Source: an uncultured Roseburia sp. (GTDB lineage: Bacteria; Bacillota; Clostridia; Lachnospirales; Lachnospiraceae). Taken from it: a stretch of DNA of 64,000 bases. The notes below the pieces were generated by a model. That model searched no databases, was not told the DNA's origin, and was given only the letters and a program-made list of their open reading frames with translations. Below, in pieces: positions 54,108-63,176 of this stretch. The translations under genes were made by a program, and so were the position numbers. Positions within the stretch are counted from its first letter, which is position 1. The number at the start of each line of letters is the position of its first letter. Where the stretch lies: NCBI GenBank assembly GCA_934317215.1, contig CAKREH010000017.1:1-64000 (forward strand). Direction: 5' to 3'.

Positions 54108-55709
54108 TTATAGCGACTCCAGCAGTCCATTGATCCCGTCTTTTTCAAAAATATCCTTATAATATGCAACTTCCCCCTGGATCAGCTGGTCGATCACCTG
54201 CATGCCGAGAAGCTCCACAGGCGCCTTGTCGTCCGTCATGATATAATCTCCCGCCTCATACACACTGCTGGTGTCTGCCACATGAAGCATCATATCGCGC
54301 AGATCGGAATGTCCGGTCTCATTTGCGTTATTCTCTAATGTCTTTACCATGTCTGCATTGGAGGAAGCATACAGCTCCCGGTTTGTGGAACCGTCCACAT
54401 CCACGGTCACGATATGGTCAAATACGGATGCAATGGTATCCGACAAATACTGGTTGATATTGCCCTCATTGTTTCCGCGCATATTCATGTTTACGACCAT
54501 CACGCCGTTCTCGTTTAAATGCTCTTTGACCATCGTAAAAAATTCGACCGATGACATCTGAAACGGGATGGTGATATCCTGGTAGGCATCCACCATGATA
54601 ACGTCATATTTCTCGTCGATCGCCTGTAAATATGCCCTGCCATCATAGGTCGTCACTTTGACATCGTCCGGCAGGGAAAAATATTGTCTGGAAAGCGCCG
54701 TGATCTTATCGTCGATCTCCACACCCTCGATTGCCATATCACCGAAATATTTTTTACACTGCGTCGCGTAAGTTCCGGTTCCCATCCCAAGGATCAGCAC
54801 ATTCATATCCTCTGCCTTTTTATCCGGGATCATGAGCGGCGCTGCCATCGCATAATCGTAATACATTCCGGTCAGACCGCCGTCTTTCATATAGAGGGAC
54901 TGCACGCCAAACAGGACATTCGTGGATAAGATCACACGCCTGTCATCCTCGGAAACCTGTAAATAATTATAAATGGATTCCCCCTCGTAGCTTAAATCAT
55001 TCTGCCAGAACGCAAAAGAATCCGAATAGCCAAGTCCACAGCAGAGCACGAATATGACTGCCGATACTGCCACTTTCTTCTGTCCCCTGTGGCTGCTCAG
55101 AAAATACACTGCGGCTAATGCGATCAGAATTCCTGCAAAAATGAGAAATGTGATAGAGGTTCCGACTGCCGGAATCGTCACAAAAGTCGGCACGAATGTT
55201 CCGATAATACTTCCGATCGTGTTAAACGCACCAAGCGTTCCGACCGTTTTTCCACTGTCGTCGAGACTGTCCACCGAATATTTCACAAGGGATGGCGTCA
55301 CTGTGCCAAGCAGAAACAGCGGGAATACAAATATCACCATACATGCCACAAATGCGGCAATGATGAGGAAATTGCTGCTGACGGTAAAAATCAGCAGTGC
55401 AGATATTCCAAGGATAATGTATTTTCCGACAACCGGTATCAGTGCGATCCAGATCGCTGCGATCAGTATCCTGCGGTACAGTTTGTCCGGATCCGGCGAC
55501 CGGTCCGCACTTTTTCCTCCATAAATATTTCCAAGCGCCATCGCGATCATGATCGTTCCGATGATGATCGTCCACACGATCTGCGACGAGCTGAAATACG
55601 GCGCCAACAGTCTGCTCGCACCCAGTTCTACTGCCATCACGGACATTCCAGCAAAAAATTCCGTGAGATACAAAAACAGTTTATTTTTTAAAATTCCTGA
55701 CTTTTCCAT
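54108..55709 (-). CDS. Spermidine synthase-like membrane protein
   Basis: 533 aa. N-terminal half: seven or so helices (first motif YLTEFFAGMSVMAVELGASRLLAPYF). C-terminal half: class I SAM-methyltransferase-like polyamine synthase fold, with NVLILGMGTGTYATQCKKYF, GVEIDDKI, YDGRAYL, DVIMVDAY. In such long membrane forms the true activity is unsettled. Start at 55709 after AGGAGAATT. 30 bp upstream of the AraC gene. Confidence 0.8.
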   Translation of the reverse strand: MEKSGILKNKLFLYLTEFFAGMSVMAVELGASRLLAPYFSSSQIVWTIIIGTIMIAMALGNIYGGKSADRSPDPDKLYRRILIAAIWIALIPVVGKYIILGISALLIFTVSSNFLIIAAFVACMVIFVFPLFLLGTVTPSLVKYSVDSLDDSGKTVGTLGAFNTIGSIIGTFVPTFVTIPAVGTSITFLIFAGILIALAAVYFLSSHRGQKKVAVSAVIFVLCCGLGYSDSFAFWQNDLSYEGESIYNYLQVSEDDRRVILSTNVLFGVQSLYMKDGGLTGMYYDYAMAAPLMIPDKKAEDMNVLILGMGTGTYATQCKKYFGDMAIEGVEIDDKITALSRQYFSLPDDVKVTTYDGRAYLQAIDEKYDVIMVDAYQDITIPFQMSSVEFFTMVKEHLNENGVMVVNMNMRGNNEGNINQYLSDTIASVFDHIVTVDVDGSTNRELYASSNADMVKTLENNANETGHSDLRDMMLHVADTSSVYEAGDYIMTDDKAPVELLGMQVIDQLIQGEVAYYKDIFEKDGINGLLESL

Positions 55710-55779
55710 AATTCTCCTTTCTTTTTCCCCTCTAGCATAGCTCATAAAATGGACTCCAAGTCAAGTTTTTTATCCCGCA

Positions 55780-57474
55780 TCAGGATTTTTCCCCAATCAT
55801 TACCCTGCATCTCTTTTTATAAAATGCGATTCCATATTTCAGAATCTTTTCCACACCATCCTCTTCAAGAATGTCTATATAATTGTTTCCCCTGATCTGT
55901 TCTAACGCAGACTGGCATGCCGTTTCCAAATCTCCATCCTGTGCATACTTAAGTTCCAGAATGATTCCCATTTCACCGTCATCTGTCTCGATCACAATAT
56001 CACTGTAACCATCGCCTGATTCTTTATTCGAAGAAACACTCCACGATTCCTCATACCCGAGAATTCCAAGTAAGATACCGTGATAAAAGTTTTCTTTCAT
56101 CTTTTTTCTCACAAAAGTATCCCGGATACTGATGGTCCGCCGCAGATAATCACACAGGCATTTTTCTATCGTTTCTGTTTCTCCGTTTCTTAATGCTTCA
56201 CAGAATGTATTTAACAGCACGCCATTCTTCGGTACATTTTCTTTAAAAAAATCCATAATCTGGTCTGTAAAAATCTTCCGGATCTCCATATTCGGAATCA
56301 CCAGCTGGAACGTATCCCCCGCTGCCCGTCCTCTTTGTGTAAGATATCCTGTTGTAAATAATACACTCCATAGATTGTCAATACTGTCATACATTTCTTT
56401 ATAAGTCAGTTCCTGATGGATTTCTTTCTCGATCACTTCACCTGCAACAAGCCGCTCTATCTCACGCCTTAGCGTTACTTTATCCGATTCCCTGATAAAT
56501 CTTTTGACCGCCTCATTGCTGCTTGTATTTGACCAGTAATTTTTAGGCTCTGCCAGCGGGTCCGCCCGCAACGTGTCCACATAATTGATTACATCCCATG
56601 GACAATAAACTTCTGCTTTTCCGAACTGATATCCGTCATACCACTCCCTAATATCCTCGTAATGATCGGAAAGTTCATAGTATTCCAGCATCTCCCTTAC
56701 TTCTTCATCGGTAAATCCGAAATACTCGTCAAACTGTACATCTGCAATGGAAAGAACTTTCAGATTATTCAGTCCTGTAAAAATACTTTCCTTGGAAATG
56801 CGCATACATCCAGTCAGCACCGCAAATTTCAGGCTGTCATTTGTCTTAAGCGCATACTCAAACAGGTTGCGGATAAAGATAACCATCTGATCATAATATT
56901 CCCGTTCAAGTGCTTTTGCCAGTGGAACATCATATTCATCGATCAGAATAATTACTTTTTTCCCATAATGCTTTTCAAGAAGTTCGGAAAGCACTTTTAA
57001 ACTGCTGCATAGTGTTCCCTCATCCACATCCGTTTCAAGTAATGCCGTATATGCTTTTTTATCATATTCCGTGAGCCTGCTGCTTTCTAACAGATATTGA
57101 AACCTTCTTGCCTCCCCTTTGATAAGCTGGACCGTCATCTCTATTGCTTTTTCATAAGTCTGCGCATTGATTCCTTTTAAAGAAACAGATATCACCGGAT
57201 ATTTTCCCATGTACTCTTCACACAGCCTGGTTTCTTGTGCAATCTTTAAATGCTTAAAAATTTCTTTATTTCCGTTTATGTCAAAGAATTTTTTTAACAT
57301 ACTCATATTCAGGGACTTTCCAAATCGCCTTGGACGGGTAAAGAGTGTGACTTTTGCCCAATTTTCCAGAAGTTCTTTGATCAAATATGATTTATCTATA
57401 TAATAAAATCCAGCTGACTGTATTTCTTCAAAATTTTCTATTCCAATCGGTAATTTTTTCTTCTCATTTTTCAT
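55780..57474 (-). CDS. AAA-ATPase-like / PD-(D/E)XK nuclease-like protein 2
   Basis: 564 aa, paralogue of 32305-33993. P-loop TRPRRFGKSLNMSMLKKFF (K53), Walker B VIILIDEYDVPLAKA, nuclease core SGDGYSDIVIETDDGEMGII with LELKYAQDG (D...E-x-K) and SALEQIRGNNYID. Both keep all catalytic-type residues, so neither looks decayed. No toxin, restriction or phage partner lies beside it. Confidence 0.88.
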   Translation of the reverse strand: MKNEKKKLPIGIENFEEIQSAGFYYIDKSYLIKELLENWAKVTLFTRPRRFGKSLNMSMLKKFFDINGNKEIFKHLKIAQETRLCEEYMGKYPVISVSLKGINAQTYEKAIEMTVQLIKGEARRFQYLLESSRLTEYDKKAYTALLETDVDEGTLCSSLKVLSELLEKHYGKKVIILIDEYDVPLAKALEREYYDQMVIFIRNLFEYALKTNDSLKFAVLTGCMRISKESIFTGLNNLKVLSIADVQFDEYFGFTDEEVREMLEYYELSDHYEDIREWYDGYQFGKAEVYCPWDVINYVDTLRADPLAEPKNYWSNTSSNEAVKRFIRESDKVTLRREIERLVAGEVIEKEIHQELTYKEMYDSIDNLWSVLFTTGYLTQRGRAAGDTFQLVIPNMEIRKIFTDQIMDFFKENVPKNGVLLNTFCEALRNGETETIEKCLCDYLRRTISIRDTFVRKKMKENFYHGILLGILGYEESWSVSSNKESGDGYSDIVIETDDGEMGIILELKYAQDGDLETACQSALEQIRGNNYIDILEEDGVEKILKYGIAFYKKRCRVMIGEKS

Positions 57475-57509
57475 TTCAACACCCCAAATAGATTTTTACA
57501 TTTTTGTTT

Positions 57510-58829
57510 TCATATAACCCTATCTCTCATCGGGATCAGGATCTTTAAATCAAACCAGTTCCCGTTTGTGTCAATGCTGACCGCACCGTCATATTTGTTG
57601 ACTGTATAGCGGATACTTTTAAGCCCGTACCCGTGATATTCTTTCTCTTTTTTGGTCGTGACCAGTTTTCCCTCCTGATACTCTAAGTTCCCTTCGTAAT
57701 AATTTTCAAACCGGAGGAGCAGGAAATTTTTCTGTTTTGAAACCGTCACATGCACGAGCCGTTTCTCTTTATCCGGTATTTTCAGTTCACACTCAATCGC
57801 GTTATCGAGCGCATTTCCAAAAATGCTGCAGATATCCATCACATCCATGAAATCAAGCAGTGTGCCGTCCGCAACACAGGTAAATGTGATTCCATGTTTT
57901 GCGCAGTATAGGCTTTTTGTGGTAAGCACCGTATCAAGTACTTTATTTCCGGTCTTATTCTGTGCCTCATACTGCCGGATTTCATCCTCCATGCGGTTTA
58001 AATATTCTTCGCGTTTTTTCGGATCATCCTCACTCCGCAGGAATGCGATCTGGTGTTTTAAATCGTGATATTTATAATTGATCAGTTCGATGCTCTCTCT
58101 CGACTGCTTGTACTGCACATACTGATTCTGCAGCACATTCTGCACGGATTCGAGTTCTTTTCTCACACGCAGTTCCCGGCACTGGATCAGATGTGCATAA
58201 AGGATCGCGATACCGCCAAGATCTACTAATGTACGGATATTTCCAATCTCAAACGAATAGCGCCCGGAAAATGGCGTATTTTCCGTTAGAAAACTCATGT
58301 TGCTGACAGCAAACACCGCAACCGCGATCAGTCCGGCGGAAATATATTCCCGGTGGCTGATATTCATTTTCCCATCTTTAGGCATATGTACCCGCAGAAT
58401 TTTATACAGGATCAGTGCGATCGTGCCATAGATAAGAACCAGAAGGCCTCTGCAAAGCCACCAGTTTGTCATCGCCTCGTCGAAAAAGTAACATACAACC
58501 TGCCATTCGAACGATGCCATAAATTCCGCGACAACAAATGCGATCATCCCAAAATAGGCAGCATCAGTAAAAGTAATTTCGCAGCAGCTGTAGATAAATA
58601 CGATCATTAAAAATACAGCCACGATCATACAAGGAATCCAGAAATAAATCTTAATATCATCCGTCATGACTAAAAACACACTCTGTATCAGAAGCACAGC
58701 CGCCATAATGCCTGCCGTCTGCCATTTTTGAAATCTTTTTTTGACCGGCAGGATAAATAACATACATGCCACCCACTCTGCGACCGCTGTGTAGATTCTT
58801 GGTATATCCGGCATAATATGTTCCATCAT
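57510..58829 (-). CDS. AgrC-like GHKL sensor histidine kinase
   Basis: 439 aa. About six helices in residues 1-215, a coiled coil (~220-250), phosphoacceptor region NYKYHDLKHQ (H255), then a GHKL ATPase with FGNALDNAIECELK (N-box) and GYGLKSIRYTVNKY (G-box). Start overlaps the regulator stop by 4 bp (ATGA). This is the peptide-sensing class, but no AgrB/AgrD-like gene accompanies it. Confidence 0.88.
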   Translation of the reverse strand: MMEHIMPDIPRIYTAVAEWVACMLFILPVKKRFQKWQTAGIMAAVLLIQSVFLVMTDDIKIYFWIPCMIVAVFLMIVFIYSCCEITFTDAAYFGMIAFVVAEFMASFEWQVVCYFFDEAMTNWWLCRGLLVLIYGTIALILYKILRVHMPKDGKMNISHREYISAGLIAVAVFAVSNMSFLTENTPFSGRYSFEIGNIRTLVDLGGIAILYAHLIQCRELRVRKELESVQNVLQNQYVQYKQSRESIELINYKYHDLKHQIAFLRSEDDPKKREEYLNRMEDEIRQYEAQNKTGNKVLDTVLTTKSLYCAKHGITFTCVADGTLLDFMDVMDICSIFGNALDNAIECELKIPDKEKRLVHVTVSKQKNFLLLRFENYYEGNLEYQEGKLVTTKKEKEYHGYGLKSIRYTVNKYDGAVSIDTNGNWFDLKILIPMRDRVI

Positions 58830-59536
58830 TTGATAACCTCTCCCCAGTATTTTGTCAGTTCTTCCATAAATTCTTTTTTGCGCGCACGGCTTAACACCAG
58901 CTGCTCACCTTTTACCATGGCACAGCCGTCCGTGATCCCGTCCACATGCGCTAAATTGATGAGATACCCCTTGTTACCACGGCAGAAGTTCATATCAGCT
59001 AATTTTTCTTCCATCTCTTTCATTGTGCCTGTTGTCTCATAGTCGCCAAGAATTGTGTGCAGGATCAGCGTATGCCCCTGGCTTTCGATATAATAAATAT
59101 TTGCGATATTGATCCGCACCGTCCCGCCTTTCATGCTGACCATGATCATCTTTGTTTCTCTTTTTTTCATGCGCCCGATCGCACGGCTCAGTCTCTGTGA
59201 AAATGCAAAATAAGACACCGGTTTTAAAACATAGTCGAGTGCATCCACCGCATAGCCACGGATCGCATACTGTGCCATGTTTGTGATAAAAATGATAACG
59301 ACCTCCGTGTCCACTTTTCGGATCTCCTCCGCCGCTGACATGCCATCCATGAATTTCATCTCCACATCCATCAGAATAATGTCATACTGCGACTGATATT
59401 TATTGACGATCTGATCCCCGTCCGAATAGATCGTGATATCAAAAGCCTCCCCATTTTCTTTTTCATATTGATGTAAAAATTCCTCAAGCTGCTTTGCATA
59501 CATCGCTTCATCTTCTACGATTGCAATTTTTATCAT
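58826..59536 (-). CDS. LytTR-family response regulator
   Basis: 236 aa. Receiver (~1-120) with acidic E8-D9-E10 and phosphoacceptor D57 (IILMDVEMKFMDG), followed by a LytTR DNA-binding domain (~138-235). Start at 59536 after GGAGAAAATGT. First gene of the pair with the GHKL kinase. Confidence 0.9.
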   Translation of the reverse strand: MIKIAIVEDEAMYAKQLEEFLHQYEKENGEAFDITIYSDGDQIVNKYQSQYDIILMDVEMKFMDGMSAAEEIRKVDTEVVIIFITNMAQYAIRGYAVDALDYVLKPVSYFAFSQRLSRAIGRMKKRETKMIMVSMKGGTVRINIANIYYIESQGHTLILHTILGDYETTGTMKEMEEKLADMNFCRGNKGYLINLAHVDGITDGCAMVKGEQLVLSRARKKEFMEELTKYWGEVIK

Positions 59537-59659
59537 ACATTTTCTCCATTTTCTCTTCCAGTGTACCTGCTCCAATTCGCCGTTCGTCGATCATGTAAAC
59601 ATGTTGACTCACCTGCGCTCATGATATCATCCCCCACAAACGTTTTGTGAACGCAAATG

Positions 59660-59694
59660 GGGACCTGCACCAAATTTATTTTAGTACAAGTCCC
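59660..59694 (-). terminator. Possible weak terminator of the GH3 gene
   Basis: GGGACTTGTAC / GTGCAGGTCCC, 11-bp stem with two G-U-type pairs; the T-tract is poor. Confidence 0.35.
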
Positions 59695-59730
59695 TGTTAT
59701 TTACCACTTTTTTATCTGATTACATTTTAC

Positions 59731-62127
59731 CTAATCACGTTTCACTGCCGCTTTGATCAGGTGCGCTGTTCCCTTAATGCGGTGTCCGTTTGCCATCTCG
59801 GTCAAAGCTTCTGCCATCTTCATTGTGACAAAACCACCTGTCATTTTTGCATAGCCGCGGATCGGCATATTGTAATTAAACAATACGTTCAGATTCGGTT
59901 TTCCCTGCCATTCGCTGATCTTTAACAAAATACGCAGTACCCCGTAAAACAGTTTACCAAAAATTCCTTTTCCATAATAGAGCTGGCAGACTGCATCATT
60001 CATGCGGATCTCCCCGCTCCAGCTTCCATCCGGGATCTCTCTTCCATACAGTCTGCGGAATGTATCATCGGAAATGTTTTTGATCTCACCACTGAAATAT
60101 TCCGGCAGGCTTTCTCTGCTGTAACCACCCTCTGTGACAGTTCCATTTACCGCAAGTGATCCCGCAAGCAGCATTTCTTCCGCATTGCTTCCGATCATGA
60201 TCTGATAGGTTCCCGTTTCCACTTCCCAGCTGTCTGTCCGTGTATCATAAAAGCGGAATGTCTTATCGTCAAATAAAATCTTTACCTCTTTTTCCTCTCC
60301 CGGAGCCAGTTCCACCCGCGCAAAACCTTTCAGTTCGCGCAATGGACGGAACACGGAATCAGATTCTTTTCCGACATAAAGCTGTGCAATCTCTGTTCCT
60401 GCCACAGTTCCGGTATTTTTGATCTTAAATTTCACACCTTCCGGATCCACTGTCAGGTCACGGTAGGTAAATATGGTATAACTGAGTCCGAAACCAAACG
60501 GGAAACGCACTTTTTTACCTACTGTTGTGTAGTAACGGTATCCCACATAAAGTCCTTCCCGGTATTCGCTGCTTCTCTCTTTGCTCGGATAGTATTCGTA
60601 TGCCGGCGTATCTTCATAATGAAGCGGATAGGTTTCATTCAATTTTCCGGATGGACATACTTTTCCGGTCAGAACATTAAGCATCGCAGACGCTCCCGCC
60701 TGACCGCCAAGATAACCGTGTACAATTCCTTTGACATACGGATACCACGGCATTTCCACGGAAGATCCCGCTGAGAGGACTACGATCACATTTTTGTTTA
60801 CTGTGGTAAGCTCATTGATCAGTTCATCCTGTGCCACAGGCATATGCATATGGGCACGGTCGAGTCCCTCCGATTCGCTGATCTCGTCAAGGCCTCCGAA
60901 AAACAGCACCACATCCGCATTTTTTGCTGCTTCCACGGCTGCTTTTACCAGTTTTGCATTTGGTTTTCTGTTTCTGATATAACCCTGTTCACAGGCTGTC
61001 ATCGTAAGTCCGCTGTCTTTTACCTCCTCTAATATGGACTCCGGCGGCATTGCCGGATTCACTAAGGAAGATCCTGCTCCCTGATATCGCGGAGTCTTTG
61101 CAAAGTCTCCGATCACAGCTACTTTTGTCCCCTGTTTTAACGGAAGGATCTGCTCTTCATTTTTTAAAAGGACGATGCTCTCCTCGGCCGCTTTGCGTGC
61201 AAGTTTATGATGCGCTTCCTTATTGAAAGTAGTTCCTTTTCCATCCACGGTCGCCTGATGCGTCGCAAAAATGACACGGAGCAGTTCATCTAAGCGCTGA
61301 TCTAACACACTCTCCTCTAATGTTCCGTTTTTGACGGCATTTACGATATCATGCATTCCGGATTTTCCAGTGCCCGGCATCTCAAGATGACTTCCGTTTT
61401 TCACGCCGAGTGCGTGGTCGTTACTTCCCCCCCAGTCGGATACCACATATCCGTCAAAGCCCCATTCATCGACTAAGATTTCCTGTAACATGTGGCGGTT
61501 CTCATTGGCATAAACACCGTTTACTTCATTATAAGAAGACATGATCGACTTCGCTTTTCCTTCTTTTACCGCAATCTCAAATCCGGTCGTATAGATCTCG
61601 CGGAAGGTTCTCTCATCCACAACGGAATCATTTGCCATACGGCGCAATTCCTGGCTGTTTGCTGCAAAATGCTTCGGGCAGGCTGCGATTCCTTTGCTCT
61701 GGATTCCCCTTACATAGGCTGCCGCCATTTTTCCCGCATGGTACGGATCTTCGGAAAAATATTCAAAATTTCTTCCACAGAGCGGACTTCTCTTGATGTT
61801 TAATCCAGGTCCTAAGATCACATTGACATCCATGGTCACGGCTTCCTCTGCTAATGCCGTTCCAATCTCCTCGCCTAATGTTTCATCCCAGCTGTTTGCA
61901 ACCGAGGCTGCGGTCGGAAAACAGGTCGCAGGGAGACTTGCATTTAATCCCAAGTGGTCTCCGGCTCCCGCCTGTCTTCTCAATCCGTGCGGTCCGTCAG
62001 ACATTGCCATGGACGGGATTCCATATTTTTCAAAATCCACTGTCTCCCAGGTGTTTTTGCCGGACATCATCAGGGCTTTTTCTTCGAGTGACATCTGTTT
62101 TATGATAGATTCGTATTTTAAACTCAT
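59731..62127 (-). CDS. Cytosolic GH3 beta-glucosidase
   Basis: 798 aa, standard GH3 order. TIM barrel (~1-310; MAMSDGPHGLRRQ, GRNFEYFSEDP, nucleophile D231 in GYVVSDWGG), C-terminal sandwich (~330-560; AAEESIVLLKNEEQILPLK; acid/base probably in EISESEGLDRAHM), fibronectin-like domain (~590-660) and a ~120-residue tail. No signal peptide. Hydrolyses beta-glucosides. Start at 62127 after GAGAGGATCAATC. Monocistronic. Confidence 0.92.
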   Translation of the reverse strand: MSLKYESIIKQMSLEEKALMMSGKNTWETVDFEKYGIPSMAMSDGPHGLRRQAGAGDHLGLNASLPATCFPTAASVANSWDETLGEEIGTALAEEAVTMDVNVILGPGLNIKRSPLCGRNFEYFSEDPYHAGKMAAAYVRGIQSKGIAACPKHFAANSQELRRMANDSVVDERTFREIYTTGFEIAVKEGKAKSIMSSYNEVNGVYANENRHMLQEILVDEWGFDGYVVSDWGGSNDHALGVKNGSHLEMPGTGKSGMHDIVNAVKNGTLEESVLDQRLDELLRVIFATHQATVDGKGTTFNKEAHHKLARKAAEESIVLLKNEEQILPLKQGTKVAVIGDFAKTPRYQGAGSSLVNPAMPPESILEEVKDSGLTMTACEQGYIRNRKPNAKLVKAAVEAAKNADVVLFFGGLDEISESEGLDRAHMHMPVAQDELINELTTVNKNVIVVLSAGSSVEMPWYPYVKGIVHGYLGGQAGASAMLNVLTGKVCPSGKLNETYPLHYEDTPAYEYYPSKERSSEYREGLYVGYRYYTTVGKKVRFPFGFGLSYTIFTYRDLTVDPEGVKFKIKNTGTVAGTEIAQLYVGKESDSVFRPLRELKGFARVELAPGEEKEVKILFDDKTFRFYDTRTDSWEVETGTYQIMIGSNAEEMLLAGSLAVNGTVTEGGYSRESLPEYFSGEIKNISDDTFRRLYGREIPDGSWSGEIRMNDAVCQLYYGKGIFGKLFYGVLRILLKISEWQGKPNLNVLFNYNMPIRGYAKMTGGFVTMKMAEALTEMANGHRIKGTAHLIKAAVKRD

Positions 62128-62222
62128 GATTGATCCTCTCTTTATTTGTGATCTGCACATCTTTCAATTTCGTAATTTCAGCATATCACAAACAAAAGAT
62201 GACGAGGGAGTATTACACAAAT

Positions 62223-62275
62223 GGGAGCATTTTTTGCATAAACTGTCAAAAATGCCCCCGAAGAGCTTTCGCTCT
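62223..62275. terminator. Hairpins after the Ig-like protein gene
   Basis: On the minus strand AGAGC-GAAA-GCTCT-TCGGGGGCATTTTT, then the GGGGGCATTTTT pairs with AAAAATGCTCCC 12 nt on. Works most plausibly as the terminator for 62285-63034. Confidence 0.6.
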
Positions 62276-62284
62276 CAATCATGC

Positions 62285-63034
62285 TCAATCATAATCATCA
62301 TAATAGTCATCATCGTAGTCATTATCATCGTAGTCATCATCCTCGTAGTCATCATCATCGTAGTCATCATCCTCATCTGCGATAACATTAACGGTATATA
62401 CTACTTTTTTACCCTTTGCCTTACCACTTGTACATGTACAGGTTACCTGTACTGTTCCTGTCTTTTCCGCATAAAACTCAACGTCCGTTCCGGTTGTTTT
62501 TCTTTCTGCAAACGAGACAATACTTGTATCACTGATCTCCCATTTTAACTGGCTGTTCTTTATTGAGGATCCTTTTTTGACCTCTAAATCAAAATCATCC
62601 CATGCTTCTACATATTTGACTGATTCTCCAACCTTTGCCAATGAATAATCACTCTTTTTCTTCGTCACAGTTACAGTTATTGTATCACCATATTTCTCCT
62701 TACTCTTTCCCTGTACATAACACCGGATTTTTGCTTTTCCTGGTTTTACGGCAATGAAATCCATTTCATCGCCTGTGCGGTCACGATCCTCAAATTTTAC
62801 ATATTTTTTCCCTGAAATAATTTCCCAGCGGATATAATCGTCCTCAGCATCTATGGGAGTTACTTTTGCTCTGATTTCAAACTCCTTTCCCTGTGAAACC
62901 TTTTTTGCCGACTGCGCTATGGAAACCTTATTCGGTTTCCAGTTATAATCTGCCTGTGCTGAAATGTTTCCTGTACCAATTACCGCCATCACGACCAAAA
63001 GTACAATTAAAACCTGTTTTGCTGCTCTCTTCAT
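62285..63034 (-). CDS. Secreted Ig-like protein with an Asp/Tyr-rich tail
   Basis: 249 aa. Signal peptide (~1-28), two Ig-like/BIG-type domains (~32-115, ~120-212; WEIISGKKYVKFEDRDRTG; WEISDTSIVSFAERKTTG), then ~30 residues of almost only Asp and Tyr with a few Glu/Asn. The tail is coded by a degenerate GAY/TAY repeat (62285-62372). The ATG at 63034 has GGAGG 8 bp before it; a TTG 6 bp earlier is the alternative. A calcium- or wall-binding tail is conceivable. No anchor motif. Confidence 0.8.
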   Translation of the reverse strand: MKRAAKQVLIVLLVVMAVIGTGNISAQADYNWKPNKVSIAQSAKKVSQGKEFEIRAKVTPIDAEDDYIRWEIISGKKYVKFEDRDRTGDEMDFIAVKPGKAKIRCYVQGKSKEKYGDTITVTVTKKKSDYSLAKVGESVKYVEAWDDFDLEVKKGSSIKNSQLKWEISDTSIVSFAERKTTGTDVEFYAEKTGTVQVTCTCTSGKAKGKKVVYTVNVIADEDDDYDDDDYEDDDYDDNDYDDDYYDDYD

Positions 63035-63176
63035 AAACAAATCCTCCTTTTTTCATGAGAGTTTCTCATTTCTAATTTTTTTGCTTTGTACTTTGATTAT
63101 ATAATGCATTTATTAGAACATTATTAATACGACAAATTTTTTATAATCATTATTGATTTCCATATGTCTGCTTTTA

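Noticed and set aside
62285..62375. Short tandem-repeat tract as possible CRISPR
   Set aside because: It is a degenerate trinucleotide-type coding repeat with no spacers.
61793..62548. Plus-strand 251-codon ORF with a run of Ile/Val
   Set aside because: It is the antisense of the GH3 N-terminus and of the Asp/Tyr repeat; no ribosome site, and the hydrophobic run is just the complement of GAY/TAC codons.
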